Position numbers and translations under genes: made by a program. This document shows positions 1 through 9,023 of a stretch of DNA of 64,000 nucleotides, piece after piece. The DNA lies in contig NZ_QBBX01000006.1 in assembly GCF_003073175.1 (NCBI RefSeq), positions 15,654-79,653 of the forward strand. The letters are read 5' to 3'. Numbering within the stretch: the stretch's first letter is position 1; every line of letters starts with the position of its first letter. Source of the stretch: Peribacillus acanthi (lineage in GTDB: Bacteria > Bacillota > Bacilli > Bacillales > DSM-1321). The notes beneath the pieces are model-generated. The model did not search any database and had not been told where the DNA came from. It saw only the letters and a program-made list of their open reading frames with translations.

Positions 1-393
1 TCCAACATCCCCACCTGAAACTGGAGCATCTAAAGAAAAAATGCCTTTGGTCTTCGCTTCATCATATATCTTAACGGCTAGAGATGGTTTGGAGGTTGTC
101 ATATCAATAGCGGTCAGTCCTGGTTTTCCATTATGGATAATCCCATCTTCTCCTAAGTAGATTTCTTCAACATCACTTGGATAACCAACTATAGAAATAA
201 TCACATCCATATTTTGGGCCAATTCTTTCGGGCTTGAACTCCATATTGCCCCTTCATTAAGAAGTTCAATCGCTTTTTCTTTAGTTCGGCTATAAACACT
301 TACCGGGAATCCAGCTTTCATTAAATTTCTAACCATGGATTTTCCCATGACACCAGTACCAATGAAACCAATCTTATTTTTTTGATTATCCAT
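1..393 (-). CDS. ykwC: 3-hydroxyisobutyrate dehydrogenase-like protein YkwC (partial, C-terminus off window)
   Basis: The first 131 residues of an NAD(P)-dependent beta-hydroxyacid dehydrogenase read leftwards from ATG at 393 and run off the window edge. The N-terminus has the Rossmann dinucleotide motif GFIGTGVMG at about residues 9-17. Near the cut end is the substrate-binding signature DAPVSGG of the 3-hydroxyisobutyrate / tartronate semialdehyde reductase family. Such enzymes oxidise short 3-hydroxy acids in the cytosol; the actual substrate is unknown. The position next to ptsHI matches B. subtilis ykwC. It is separated from ptsI by a terminator, so it is probably transcribed on its own. 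Confidence 0.85.
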   Translation of the reverse strand, partial: MDNQKNKIGFIGTGVMGKSMVRNLMKAGFPVSVYSRTKEKAIELLNEGAIWSSSPKELAQNMDVIISIVGYPSDVEEIYLGEDGIIHNGKPGLTAIDMTTSKPSLAVKIYDEAKTKGIFSLDAPVSGGDVG

Positions 394-469
394 CCATATG
401 CCCCCAAACAGGTGATTTATACTATGTATTATAACATTAGTCAGATACCGGTTCTTTTATTTATAATAT

Positions 470-496
470 AAAAAAACCGATCGAATAATCGATCGG
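470..496 (-). terminator. Rho-independent terminator of ptsHI
   Basis: A 7-bp perfect stem (CCGATCG / CGATCGG, 477-483 with 490-496) and a 6-nt loop are followed on the minus strand by a run of T (476 to 470). It lies about 95 bases beyond the ptsI stop and closes the ptsH-ptsI transcript. The stretch 497-590 holds nothing else recognised. Confidence 0.8.
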
Positions 497-590
497 CATC
501 AATGGGGGAAATGAGAATGTTAGCCACAAAGAGCTAAACTACTGTGCATATTATTTATTACCCCATAGATTGACTACTAAACCAAAATTA

Positions 591-2309
591 TTAAAAAGTT
601 ACAACTTTTTTTACTGCTTCGATGACTTCATCATTTGTGCTAAGCTGAAGGACATCTTTAGCTAGAGTTTCCATTTCTTGTTTAGATAATTGGTGAACCA
701 ATGATCGTGCTTTTAAAATGGATGTTGCACTCATTGAGAACTCGTCTAATCCAAGTCCTAGCAAGATTGGAATGGCGATTTCATCACCAGCCATCTCTCC
801 GCACATTCCTGCCCACTTTCCTTCCTTATGTGCCGCATCAATTACCATTTTAATTAATCTAAGAATCGAAGGATTATAAGGCTGATATAGATAAGAGACT
901 GTTTCATTCATGCGGTCTGCTGCCATCGTGTATTGAATTAAGTCATTCGTTCCAATGCTGAAGAAATCTACTTCTTTAGCAAATTGGTCTGCTAAAACTG
1001 CCGTGGCAGGAATCTCAACCATAATTCCAAGTTCAATCGAATCAGAAACTTGAACACCGCTTGCCACTAGATTCTGTTTCTCTTCTTCAAGAATGGTCTT
1101 AGCTTGTCTGAATTCTTGTAAAGTCGCAATCATCGGGAACATTATTTTTAAATTCCCATAGGTACTCGCACGTAACAATGCACGAAGTTGTGTACGGAAA
1201 ATTTCTTGTTCCTCTAAGCAAAGACGAATCGCCCGATAGCCTAAGAAAGGATTCATTTCCTTTGGAAGATTTAGATAAGGAAGTTCCTTATCCCCTCCAA
1301 TATCAAGCGTTCGAACGACAACTGGCTTACCAGACATGCCTTCAAGAACTTCACGATAGGATTTGAATTGTTCTTCCTCGGTTGGTAATTGATCTCTTCC
1401 CATATAAAGGAACTCAGTTCTGTAAAGACCTATTCCTTCACCACCATTTTCAATTACTCCTTTTAAATCTTTAGGAGTACCGATATTGGCAGCAAGCTCC
1501 ACATGGTGGCCATCCAATGAAACCGTCTTTTCGTTCACTAGTTTAGCCCATTCAGCTTTTTGTTTCTCATATTGAGAATGAATCTCTTCATATTGCTTCA
1601 AGAGTTCAGGGGTAGGATTAATATGAATTTGACCATTCAATCCATCGACAATAATGATTTCCCCATTTTGTATGGTACTAGTGGCTTCCTTCGTACCTAC
1701 TACAGCAGGTATTTCCATTGAACGAGCCATGATGGCCGAGTGGGATGTACGTCCGCCAATATCAGTCGTGAATCCTTTAACAAATTTACGGTTTAATTGT
1801 GCGGTGTCCGATGGTGTCAGGTCCTCTGCAACAATAATCACTTCTTCCGCTATCATGCTTGGATTAGGAATTTTAACTCCTAACAGGTGTGATAAAACCC
1901 GTTTTGTCACATCACGAATATCGGCAGCTCTTTCTTTCATATATTCATTGTCCATTTGCTCGAACATATTAATGAACATATCTGCAGTATTCCTTAATGC
2001 AACCTCAGCGTTTAATCCCTCTGAATGAATTTGATCCTCAATAGGATTAATCAATTCTGGATCGCTTAAAACTAACAAATGGGCATCAAAAATGGCTGCC
2101 TTATCCGCACCCAATTCTTGATCAGCCCGATCACGAATCAATTGAAGTTCTGACTTAGATTCTTCCATTGCTGCTTTAAACCGGGATACTTCAGCCTCCC
2201 TGTCAGCGATTTCATTTTTAGTTACAGTAAGGTCCGGTTCAATCAAGCGGTATGCCTTGGCGATTGCAATTCCATTCGATGCTGCGATTCCTTGAAGCAT
2301 GGTTGACAT
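591..2309 (-). CDS. ptsI: Phosphoenolpyruvate-protein phosphotransferase (PTS enzyme I)
   Basis: Enzyme I starts the sugar phosphotransferase cascade: it takes phosphate from PEP onto a histidine and passes it to HPr in the cytoplasm. At 572 residues it has the family's usual length. The phosphohistidine motif [12 protein letters not shown] lies near residue 190. The PEP-binding TIM barrel carries the signatures [10 protein letters not shown] and [14 protein letters not shown]. Its ATG shares one base with the ptsH stop (TAATG), so the two genes are translationally coupled, as in other Bacilli. No ptsG is adjacent in this window. Confidence 0.97.
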   Translation of the reverse strand: MSTMLQGIAASNGIAIAKAYRLIEPDLTVTKNEIADREAEVSRFKAAMEESKSELQLIRDRADQELGADKAAIFDAHLLVLSDPELINPIEDQIHSEGLNAEVALRNTADMFINMFEQMDNEYMKERAADIRDVTKRVLSHLLGVKIPNPSMIAEEVIIVAEDLTPSDTAQLNRKFVKGFTTDIGGRTSHSAIMARSMEIPAVVGTKEATSTIQNGEIIIVDGLNGQIHINPTPELLKQYEEIHSQYEKQKAEWAKLVNEKTVSLDGHHVELAANIGTPKDLKGVIENGGEGIGLYRTEFLYMGRDQLPTEEEQFKSYREVLEGMSGKPVVVRTLDIGGDKELPYLNLPKEMNPFLGYRAIRLCLEEQEIFRTQLRALLRASTYGNLKIMFPMIATLQEFRQAKTILEEEKQNLVASGVQVSDSIELGIMVEIPATAVLADQFAKEVDFFSIGTNDLIQYTMAADRMNETVSYLYQPYNPSILRLIKMVIDAAHKEGKWAGMCGEMAGDEIAIPILLGLGLDEFSMSATSILKARSLVHQLSKQEMETLAKDVLQLSTNDEVIEAVKKVVTF

Positions 2310-2575
2310 TATTCTGCCAAGCCTTCACGTTGTAGAGTTTCTTCTAAAGTGCGAAGAGCATCTTCTTGGTCGCTTCCTTCTGCGGAAATTGTAATATCGG
2401 CACCTTGGCCTACACCTAGGGACATAACACCCATGATAGATTTCAAGTTAACTTTTTTACCTTTATACTCCAGGTTGATTTCTGAATCAAATTTGCTAGC
2501 AGCTTGTACTAAAAGAGTTGCTGGACGAGCATGAATTCCTGTTTCTGCTGTTACTTTAAATGTTTTTTCTACCAT
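2309..2575 (-). CDS. ptsH: Phosphocarrier protein HPr
   Basis: This 88-residue HPr relays phosphate from enzyme I to sugar-specific EIIA domains. In Firmicutes, after Ser46 phosphorylation by HPrK, it is the corepressor with CcpA for carbon catabolite repression. The catalytic His15 sits in TGIHARPA and Ser46 in NLKSIMG, both at the expected positions. A strong Shine-Dalgarno (AAAGGAG) precedes the ATG. It is the first gene of a two-gene operon with ptsI. The upstream DNA is unusually palindromic (2618-2775). Confidence 0.97.
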   Translation of the reverse strand: MVEKTFKVTAETGIHARPATLLVQAASKFDSEINLEYKGKKVNLKSIMGVMSLGVGQGADITISAEGSDQEDALRTLEETLQREGLAE

Positions 2576-2617
2576 GATCCTGATCTCCTTTTTTAAAAAA
2601 GAATATATTTTAATCTA

Positions 2618-2644
2618 CTTTAATTGAACTATGTACAATTAAAG
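2618..2644. promoter_or_regulatory. Perfect 9-bp inverted repeat upstream of ptsH (candidate operator)
   Basis: CTTTAATTG (2618-2626) and its exact complement CAATTAAAG (2636-2644) are separated by 9 bases, about 45 bp upstream of the ptsH start. The size and symmetry suit a dimeric regulator or an RNA stem in the ptsH leader. The bound factor is not known. AT-rich hexamers nearby could be a promoter, but none is convincing. Confidence 0.4.
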
Positions 2645-2648
2645 AATA

Positions 2649-2775
2649 CCCCAATTGAATAGAATGTATGTTTAGCGATTGGGGCATTGATTATGCCAAT
2701 TAATCGGCTGTGATTTTAAAGGAAGGTTAATACCTTCTTATACTTGAAATCCTACATAAGAATGAATTTAAAATC
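2649..2775. other. Hairpin-rich intergenic DNA upstream of ptsH
   Basis: This gene-free stretch has three nested inverted repeats: CCCCAAT/ATTGGGG (2649-2655 with 2678-2684), GAAGGT/ACCTTC with a 4-base loop (2722-2737), and an outer 9-bp pair GATTTTAAA/TTTAAAATC (2712-2720 with 2767-2775). They could form a structured RNA leader on ptsH or the end of the transcript of the upstream small gene. No known riboswitch or RAT consensus was recognised. From 2776 to 2876 nothing is evident. Confidence 0.3.
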
Positions 2776-2876
2776 AACTAATTTAGCATTCAGAAACTTG
2801 TATTTTTATGTGAAAACCCTTTCATTATGAAGATGCTGGGAAGAACTGAAAAATAAGGATTGTTTTAATGAGATTA

Positions 2877-3134
2877 TCATAGAAGATTCGACGATTGAGG
2901 TTTAATCAATACATTAAAAGCTACCCTTGTTTTAGTAAGCGCAGCCTGTTTAAGTGGAAGACAGTTAACATTTTGATTTTCAAGAATAGAAATCAGATTT
3001 TGCATGGTTCTAAGAGTCAGTTCTAATGACTTCCGTAAATCCTTCGAATCAATTCCTTCACTTTCATTTAATATGGATTGTAGCATTCTTCCATTTAAAT
3101 CTTTCATACGACCATAAATCAGTTCATCCTTCAT
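2877..3134 (-). CDS. Hypothetical small helical protein
   Basis: An 85-residue protein of no recognised family, predicted mainly alpha-helical, with charged amphipathic segments and no signal peptide or membrane segment. The ATG at 3134 is preferred over an upstream GTG (3143) because the GGGGTG just upstream fits as a ribosome-binding site for it. It stands alone, reading towards ptsH. The coding call rests on the ribosome-binding site and uninterrupted frame. Confidence 0.5.
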   Translation of the reverse strand: MKDELIYGRMKDLNGRMLQSILNESEGIDSKDLRKSLELTLRTMQNLISILENQNVNCLPLKQAALTKTRVAFNVLIKPQSSNLL

Positions 3135-3143
3135 CGTTTTCAC

Positions 3144-3530
3144 CCCATTTTGTTAATAGAAACTACACCTAAGTTTCTTGTTATTACCCTATATTCTGTT
3201 CGGGAACTTTAAACAGCCACTTCTTTTGCTATACCCAGGATAATTATAGGTAGTATAAAAACTATGATTGGAAAACTTATTTAGAACGTCATTAAGTGCA
3301 ACTGATTATTGAAAGTGATCAGTTCTTACCGCTGTCTATACTCTGTTCAAAAAAATGACAGATTGTTTGCTAATTAAGTTAAAAGGTCGTCTAAAAGAGA
3401 TGTTAGTGATAAGATTTTCCATGTGGATTGATACAGATTCACTCCACATTAAAAAATGGGCTAAAAAATTTTAACCTGCTTTCAATCTAAAGTAATAATT
3501 GATAACCAACATTTACAACGAGGTGTTCAC
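3144..3530. other. Intergenic region without recognised gene
   Basis: This 387-base AT-rich stretch between divergent genes holds two weak inverted repeats (ACTGAT/ATCAGT around 3301-3323 and ATGTGGA/TCCACAT at about 3421-3449). No convincing open frame or RNA gene was seen. It should contain the promoter of the nuclease gene, but no hexamer pair stands out. Confidence 0.3.
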
Positions 3531-4364
3531 ATGCTAAAACATCATTACTCTAAACCTTCCTTTAAACATTTCATGTTTCCTATATTGATTTTTATACTAT
3601 TAATTTTAAGTGGTTGTTTAGATTCCTCAAGTAATTTAAAGGAAACTCAAACACAAGCTCCTGAAAAGGAGACCTATGTCCAAATTGTAAAAGGATTATC
3701 TGCAAAAGAACCTATTGGTAAAGTTTTAACTGTTGAAATTATGAAAGTAATTGATGGCGATACAATACAGGTGAAGCTGGATAATGGAAGCATAGAATCT
3801 ATAAGACTTTTATTGGTTGATACTCCTGAAACCGTTCATCCTTCGAAACCTGTTCAACCCTATGGAAAAGAAGCAAGCTCTTTCATGAAAGAGACTTTGC
3901 CACCTAATACAAGTGTCACCATAGAGCTTGGGATATCAGAAAGGGATAAATATGGGAGATTGTTAGCATATATGTATAAAGAGAATGAAATGATTAACGC
4001 TATCCTTTTACAAAAAGGACTGGCTCGTGTAGCTTACATTTATCCACCCAATACGAAATATATAGACGAATTACAAAAACTCCAAAGTGATGCCCAGAAA
4101 AAGGGTATAGGCATTTGGTCTATAGAAAGCTATGCGACTGAATCAGGATTTAAATCAAAGCACTTTTCGGGTAATACTTCCAAGGATACTGAGAAAGGCA
4201 TTTCATCAAAATGTTCTAATCCAACAATTAAAGGAAATATCACTTCCAGAGGAAAAATTTATCATATTCCATCCGGACAATATTATAAAATCACCAAACC
4301 TGAACGATGGTTCTGTACTGAAGGTGAAGCTATAGAAGCGGGGTTCAGGAAGTCGAACTCATAA
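3531..4364 (+). CDS. Thermonuclease (SNase) family lipoprotein with C-terminal Cys-containing domain
   Basis: A 277-residue secreted nuclease anchored as a lipoprotein: a hydrophobic signal peptide ends in the lipobox LSGC with Cys29. The SNase domain (about 65-195) keeps the staphylococcal nuclease catalytic residues: Arg92, Asp97 and Glu100 in RLLLVDTPE, and Arg143 in DKYGRLLAY. It should cleave single-stranded DNA and RNA with Ca2+ outside the membrane. The last 50 residues form a second small domain (GNI...KIYHIPSGQYY...ERWFCTE...AGFR), a module often found C-terminal to bacterial SNases; its role is unclear. The start has Shine-Dalgarno GAGGTG. Confidence 0.9.
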   Translation: MLKHHYSKPSFKHFMFPILIFILLILSGCLDSSSNLKETQTQAPEKETYVQIVKGLSAKEPIGKVLTVEIMKVIDGDTIQVKLDNGSIESIRLLLVDTPETVHPSKPVQPYGKEASSFMKETLPPNTSVTIELGISERDKYGRLLAYMYKENEMINAILLQKGLARVAYIYPPNTKYIDELQKLQSDAQKKGIGIWSIESYATESGFKSKHFSGNTSKDTEKGISSKCSNPTIKGNITSRGKIYHIPSGQYYKITKPERWFCTEGEAIEAGFRKSNS

Positions 4365-4440
4365 TAATTTTATTGCTTTTTTAAGTAAATTTTCGCAAAA
4401 TGTAGCTATAGAATGGCTATTTTTGAATTGGAGAACTTCT

Positions 4441-4818
4441 ATGATGAAATATAAAAGAGACGAACCTTTTCGTTATCAATTCCCAGAACCGATTAGTGGT
4501 CATTTTGTTATTACCAGCATTAAAGGATTATCTGGGCAAAGTAAAAAAGGAAAAATCGAGTTATTGGATATCAGTCAAAGAGGCTGCAAATTCCAATCAC
4601 TATTGGACATTCCAATTACAAATGGAATTATGTTTGAAATCACCATAACATTGAACGGAAATCTTATTACTCTGCCTGGAAAAATAGCCTGGAAAAAAAG
4701 AAAGTTAAAACTATATGAGTACGGTTATTCCATAGAAACCGATGAAGAATTGGAAAAAGTGATTTTAACTGAAGTAAAAGAATTTGTACGAAACAAAAGG
4801 AAAAACGAATTTTGGTAA
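4441..4818 (+). CDS. PilZ domain protein
   Basis: A 125-residue single-domain PilZ protein, probably a cyclic-di-GMP receptor. The family's arginine box appears as RDEPFR near the N-terminus and the second motif as DISQRGC about 40 residues later, a slight variant of D/NxSxxG. No transmembrane segment. The ATG at 4441 is chosen because GGAG lies 7 bases upstream; an in-frame TTG further upstream has no ribosome-binding site. It follows the nuclease gene by 76 bases and may be co-transcribed with it. Its effector target cannot be told from the sequence. Confidence 0.7.
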   Translation: MMKYKRDEPFRYQFPEPISGHFVITSIKGLSGQSKKGKIELLDISQRGCKFQSLLDIPITNGIMFEITITLNGNLITLPGKIAWKKRKLKLYEYGYSIETDEELEKVILTEVKEFVRNKRKNEFW

Positions 4819-4948
4819 AAAGACGATACCAGCAATGACTGAAGTAAGGCATCCATTGTATTCATTTGACAAAACTTAACTCTAGTAAATAATTACAGTA
4901 ACTCATTTAATTGCTCACCTATTATTCAATCTTCCATTTTACTGTATT

Positions 4949-4978
4949 AAAGGGTGAACCAAACATGGTTCACCCTTT
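4949..4978. terminator. Bidirectional terminator between PilZ and SDR genes
   Basis: A 12-bp perfect stem (AAAGGGTGAACC and its complement) with a 6-nt loop sits between convergent genes. T-rich DNA follows on the plus strand. It ends three bases before the SDR stop codon, so it serves both transcripts. Confidence 0.8.
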
Positions 4979-4981
4979 GTT

Positions 4982-5728
4982 TTATTCTTCATATATCATT
5001 TTTCGAGTCATGCCACCGTCCACAATAATATTTTGTCCGTTAATAAAATCGTTTTCTGGATCAGAAAAATAGAAACATGCCTTCGCGATATCCTCTGGTC
5101 GACCTACTCGATTTGACCAATGTTGAAGGTGGTCATTTTTATTTAAGCCCTCATAACCCACAGTTTGAATCCAACCTGGACTAATGCAATTTACAGTTAT
5201 CCCCTTTATTTGCAAGGAAGCTGCTATGGCATGCGTCAAAGAGACGATCCCTCCTTTTGAAGCAGCGTACGCCTCAGAATTTGGCTCTGACATTTCAGCT
5301 CTAGTTGATGATATATTGATGATTCTCCCACCTGGTGGCATGATTTTTGCAGCCTCCCTTGAGACTAGAAATACACTTCTTAAATTAGTGTGAATAATAT
5401 CATCCCATTCTTCAAGGGTTAAATCCAAGAAAGGAATAGATTTAGAAATACCTGCGTTATTAATCAAAATATCTATTTTTCCAAACTGCTTGTCCACTTG
5501 ATGAATTATTCTCTTAACATCTTCTTCAATTTTTACATCCATATGGAAGAATGTTGCAGTTCCACCTTCATCTTCAATTTCCTTTTGAACTTCTTTGCCC
5601 CTAACGTCATCTAAATCTGCGATGCAAACTGTAGCACCTTTTTGGGCAAATCCTTTGGCAATCCCTTCTCCAATTCCATTGGACCCACCCGTAATAACCA
5701 CTATTTGCCCTTCGAATTTTTTAGACAT
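4982..5728 (-). CDS. SDR family oxidoreductase
   Basis: A 248-residue classical short-chain dehydrogenase/reductase. The cofactor motif TGGSNGIGEGIA is at the N-terminus, NNAG is in the middle, and the catalytic Tyr and Lys are in YAASKGG after a conserved Ser. An acidic residue (DLDD) after beta-2 suggests NAD(H) preference. Length is typical. The substrate cannot be inferred, and neighbours give no pathway. The start has the Shine-Dalgarno AGGAAGG. Confidence 0.9.
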   Translation of the reverse strand: MSKKFEGQIVVITGGSNGIGEGIAKGFAQKGATVCIADLDDVRGKEVQKEIEDEGGTATFFHMDVKIEEDVKRIIHQVDKQFGKIDILINNAGISKSIPFLDLTLEEWDDIIHTNLRSVFLVSREAAKIMPPGGRIINISSTRAEMSEPNSEAYAASKGGIVSLTHAIAASLQIKGITVNCISPGWIQTVGYEGLNKNDHLQHWSNRVGRPEDIAKACFYFSDPENDFINGQNIIVDGGMTRKMIYEE

Positions 5729-5964
5729 CTATATAAACCTTCCTTTCATGAACTTTACTTCCTCTTAACAAATTTAACTCTTCATCCGTCTAATTCAAAA
5801 TGACAGTACTTAAAAATATGCCACTTCTACACTATTACACAATAATTCTCACTTAAAACTACAGATTTTCGCTTGGAAATAATCTTTTCTATCCAAGGAA
5901 ATAAATTAAAGAACGATTACCTTATTACCAAATATTTATTTATAGTTGGCCTACCTAGGAATAT

Positions 5965-5982
5965 TGAAAAGTGCACTTTTCA
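5965..5982. promoter_or_regulatory. 18-bp perfect palindrome spanning the sigma-factor start codon
   Basis: TGAAAAGTGCACTTTTCA is its own reverse complement and contains the GTG start codon (5971-5973) at its centre. It could be an operator or, in mRNA, a hairpin hiding the start codon. There is no T-tract, so it is not a normal terminator. Confidence 0.45.
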
Positions 5983-6489
5983 CTTATGGAAGTGGAAAGA
6001 TTGGATTCATTCGAAATTTTAGTAGAAAACTGCTCTCCCATAATAAATAGTATTATTCAATCACTTGGTATTTACAAAAACAAGGATGAGTACTTTCAAA
6101 TTGGACTAATTGCATTATGGGAAGCTACTGAGAAATATGATTCTAGTAAAGGGGGCTTTACTACCTTTGCGTACTCTATAATTCGTGGACGAATATTAAA
6201 TCATCTACGGAAAGAACATCGATATGAGACTTGTAATCCGACGTACGATCCACAAGTGGAGGAATACTATTCACAGTTAAGCTACCTTCCGGAATATCTT
6301 CAAGAAGAAATTGTCTGGCAGTATTGTTATCACCTTACAGAAAACCAAAAAAAGTGGATTAAAGGAGGTATATTAGAAAGAAAAGGTATTAAAGAAATAG
6401 CAGTTGAACATCATGTATCGGTTGAAACAGTTAAATCCTGGAGAAAACTGGCTCTAGCCAATTTAAGGGCGGTAGCAAATATGATGTAA
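5971..6489 (+). CDS. Sigma-70 family RNA polymerase sigma factor
   Basis: A 172-residue sigma factor with region 2 (about 30-85, including the core-binding DEYFQIGLIALWEATEKYD segment) and a region 4 helix-turn-helix (about 125-168, IKEIAVEHHVSVETVKSWR). Regions 1 and 3 are absent, as in ECF-like or conjugative-element sigma factors. It is not SigI, which is encoded at the other end of the window. No anti-sigma gene is adjacent. The start is uncertain: GTG at 5971 has only a weak AGGA upstream, and ATG at 5986 has none. The GTG lies in a palindrome. Confidence 0.8.
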   Translation: MHFSLMEVERLDSFEILVENCSPIINSIIQSLGIYKNKDEYFQIGLIALWEATEKYDSSKGGFTTFAYSIIRGRILNHLRKEHRYETCNPTYDPQVEEYYSQLSYLPEYLQEEIVWQYCYHLTENQKKWIKGGILERKGIKEIAVEHHVSVETVKSWRKLALANLRAVANMM

Positions 6490-6563
6490 ACAATTACGAA
6501 TAATGATTCCCATTTCTTTAGACTGGTGGAAGCTAGAATTACTCTTTAACAATTAATTACAAA

Positions 6564-6615
6564 AATAAGGGTCAAGCCTACTAGTTAATAAAATCTAGTA
6601 AACTTGACCCTTATT
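6564..6615. terminator. Long bidirectional terminator hairpin
   Basis: A 13-bp outer stem (6564-6576 with 6603-6615) encloses a second 6-bp stem (TACTAG/CTAGTA). It lies between the convergent sigma-factor and CapA genes, three bases from the CapA stop codon. Confidence 0.75.
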
Positions 6616-6617
6616 AA

Positions 6618-8471
6618 TCAATAATTTGTTATCTGGCCTTTCTCAACCTTTACTCCGTAGGATATGTTTTGCAGGTGTTTCCAGACCACTTGTTTTGTAT
6701 CATTAGATTGCGTTTTGATTTGATCTTTGTGGATTATATAAGGCGAAAAATTCATAGTTATTGTCTTATTTTTAATATCTAAATGTAATAATCCAGTTTG
6801 AGCCGTCGCTCCGGTAACATAGTCAGGAAATAAAAAATTCCCTAAGGAATAGGCGATGGGCTTTCCTTTATAATATTCGAAACCTTGTAACACGTGGGGA
6901 TGACTACCAATAATACCATCTGCACCAGAATCAATCATTTTCCTTGCCCAGTCCCGTTGGAAACTTTCTGGGCGATTGCTCTTTTCTTTTCCCCAATGGA
7001 TATAGACAAATAAAAAATCCGCTCCAACCTTTTCTTTGCGGAGTATTGATTGGATTTTCCTTAAGTCATACCCGTTAGCAATGCCCATAGTATTGTTTCC
7101 CGCTCTCCAGCTGCCGTCAGGTAATACCCTCGAAAATGCTACAAACCTTAATTTTTTCCCGTTTATTTCTTTAGTATAGGAGCGGAATGCTTCAGTCATA
7201 TTCCTTCCAGCTCCAATAGATGGCAATCCCGATTTCTTTAGGTGTGTTATCGTATCCAGCAGACCTTCTTTTCGATAATCGAGTGTATGGTTGTTTGCCA
7301 ATGATACGAGACCAAAATTAGCATTTAACATACCTTTTATTGCTACAGGATCGGATTTGAAATTGTAGGTTTTCGGGTAGGTTACACTACGGTCCGTAAT
7401 AGCTGTTTCAAGATTTGCTATCGCAAAGTGGCTTTTCTTCAATTCTGGTGAAACATATTTGAAAGGGTAATCAGCCCCATGTTTTTGAATGGATTTTTTT
7501 ATTGACCAATCCATCATAACATCTCCAACAAACGTTACTCGAATCGGTGAGTATAAATCAATCGCATTCGACTTGGAAATATACCCGGTTCTTCCAGCTA
7601 GCTCGATGGTAAAGGTGGAGCTATCCATTTTAACAAATGGATAGGTTTGACCCTTATATAAGGTGATGAATGGTTTTTGTTTTCCATTTTTAATGATATA
7701 GACAATCGAGTCTTTCTTTATTTGTATAACACCCAAATTCTTAAGTTTATTTGATTGGATTTCAAATGGACGTTTATCTTCCCTAAAAGTATGATGTTTA
7801 GCTATGTATGCTTTTTCGTTCCCCAATTGAATGACATGATAGTTACCTTCTTCTGCGCTCCTTTGAAATCCCTGTCCCTTATGTGCTACTCCAATTTTGA
7901 CAAGCTTTCCCTGCTTCTTTGTGAAGATAGGTAAATCATAGATATCAGTAGAGAAATAGATGGTATCTTTCGTAAATGGCTCAGCAACGTCATTACGATT
8001 TAATAAAAAATACCTTTGTCCAATGGAAATTTTATAATAAGTGTCGCTTTTTTCAATATAATTTACTATTACACCTTTATGTAATAAACCTTTTTTATCA
8101 CTATTAAGGGAGGTTGAATCCTTTATTTCTGTTTCCTTTTTAATAGTAATTGACCCTTTGATTGTTGTGTTTCCGTGGAACGGGGAAGAATCTTCTACAC
8201 TCTTATAAATTGCATCTGTTTTACTGATATAAACAGATGTTTGCCCAAACTTGACTTGAAAATAATCTGTATGTTCTTTTTCCAACTTCAATATTTGATT
8301 GGCATTGAGTGTACCGAGAACTATTTTTCCACTTGTAGAGCTAAACATAGGAGTATGGTTCGTGGTAGAAATATAAGCTGCTTCATCTGCATTCGTTATG
8401 GTTAGATGGGATACAAGTATGGTCACTATGAACACCGTATAAAAGGAAAATTTACTATAAAAACGTTTCAA
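6618..8471 (-). CDS. CapA family (poly-gamma-glutamate capsule-type) secreted protein
   Basis: A 617-residue exported protein with an N-terminal signal peptide (first about 30 residues). Residues about 35-310 carry no family I recognise, but repeated short beta-rich blocks resemble SH3-like wall-binding modules. The C-terminal CapA/PGA_cap metallophosphatase-like domain (about 315-590) shows FVGDVMMDWSI, NLETAITD, LANNHTLDY, VYIHWGKE and GSHPHVLQGFE. CapA proteins support poly-gamma-glutamate capsule synthesis, but capB and capC are absent here, so the role may differ. The start is a TTG after GGGAGG, the only reasonable option. Confidence 0.85.
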   Translation of the reverse strand: MKRFYSKFSFYTVFIVTILVSHLTITNADEAAYISTTNHTPMFSSTSGKIVLGTLNANQILKLEKEHTDYFQVKFGQTSVYISKTDAIYKSVEDSSPFHGNTTIKGSITIKKETEIKDSTSLNSDKKGLLHKGVIVNYIEKSDTYYKISIGQRYFLLNRNDVAEPFTKDTIYFSTDIYDLPIFTKKQGKLVKIGVAHKGQGFQRSAEEGNYHVIQLGNEKAYIAKHHTFREDKRPFEIQSNKLKNLGVIQIKKDSIVYIIKNGKQKPFITLYKGQTYPFVKMDSSTFTIELAGRTGYISKSNAIDLYSPIRVTFVGDVMMDWSIKKSIQKHGADYPFKYVSPELKKSHFAIANLETAITDRSVTYPKTYNFKSDPVAIKGMLNANFGLVSLANNHTLDYRKEGLLDTITHLKKSGLPSIGAGRNMTEAFRSYTKEINGKKLRFVAFSRVLPDGSWRAGNNTMGIANGYDLRKIQSILRKEKVGADFLFVYIHWGKEKSNRPESFQRDWARKMIDSGADGIIGSHPHVLQGFEYYKGKPIAYSLGNFLFPDYVTGATAQTGLLHLDIKNKTITMNFSPYIIHKDQIKTQSNDTKQVVWKHLQNISYGVKVEKGQITNY

Positions 8472-8575
8472 ACGACAATCATCCTCCCTCTCTTGCTTGT
8501 ATTTCTAATTTTATAGCAAGAAAAAAGAGGATTGTGTCGAAATCAAACCGCAAAATTTGTAACATTATGCCGAGA

Positions 8576-8770
8576 TTAACTTCTAGCTTCATCCATGTAT
8601 TGATATTTTACACTGCCACCTTGTTGTGCGATGCCTCGAAAATGCTTAAAATCTTCTCTTTTCACTAAGAAAAACCTAAAAGTCAGGAAGTCTTCCTTAG
8701 ATACGGTATATTCATTCAGCTCCTTTGAAGCAAGTTTATCAAGGATTTCTTCATATAAAGTTTGGCTCAT
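8576..8770 (-). CDS. Conserved hypothetical small protein
   Basis: A 64-residue soluble, charged protein with no signal or membrane segment. Its appearance (MSQTLYEEILDKL..., a KREDFKHFRG stretch, C-terminal YQYMDEARS) resembles small uncharacterised Bacillus proteins, but no function is known to me. ATG 8770 is chosen over ATG 8776 because GAAGGGG lies 7 bases before 8770 and only one base before 8776. It stands alone upstream of the CapA gene on the same strand. Confidence 0.65.
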   Translation of the reverse strand: MSQTLYEEILDKLASKELNEYTVSKEDFLTFRFFLVKREDFKHFRGIAQQGGSVKYQYMDEARS

Positions 8771-8889
8771 AAGCATACCCCTTCACTTAGATAATCTTCA
8801 ATTTCATTCGTATTCTACATGAAAAATCATTGGTTCAAAAGATTGTGAGATATTAAATTGAATATTCTCAAAAAATCCAAAATAATAGT

Positions 8890-8918
8890 TTGTAATTTTA
8901 CAATTATTACAATATAAT
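8890..8918 (+). promoter_or_regulatory. SigA-type promoter of ykvS
   Basis: TTGTAA (8890-8895) and a perfect TATAAT (8913-8918) are 17 bp apart, giving a leader of roughly 100 bases before ykvS. The region is very AT-rich, so chance matches are possible. Confidence 0.55.
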
Positions 8919-9023
8919 ATATTAACACTTATCATTCAATGATTATAGTGGTTCAAAAATGTTTCACCTTCGTGTATTTCGAAAATTGTTCCTTTCAAAT
9001 AGTTAATAAAGGTGTGAGTTGGG

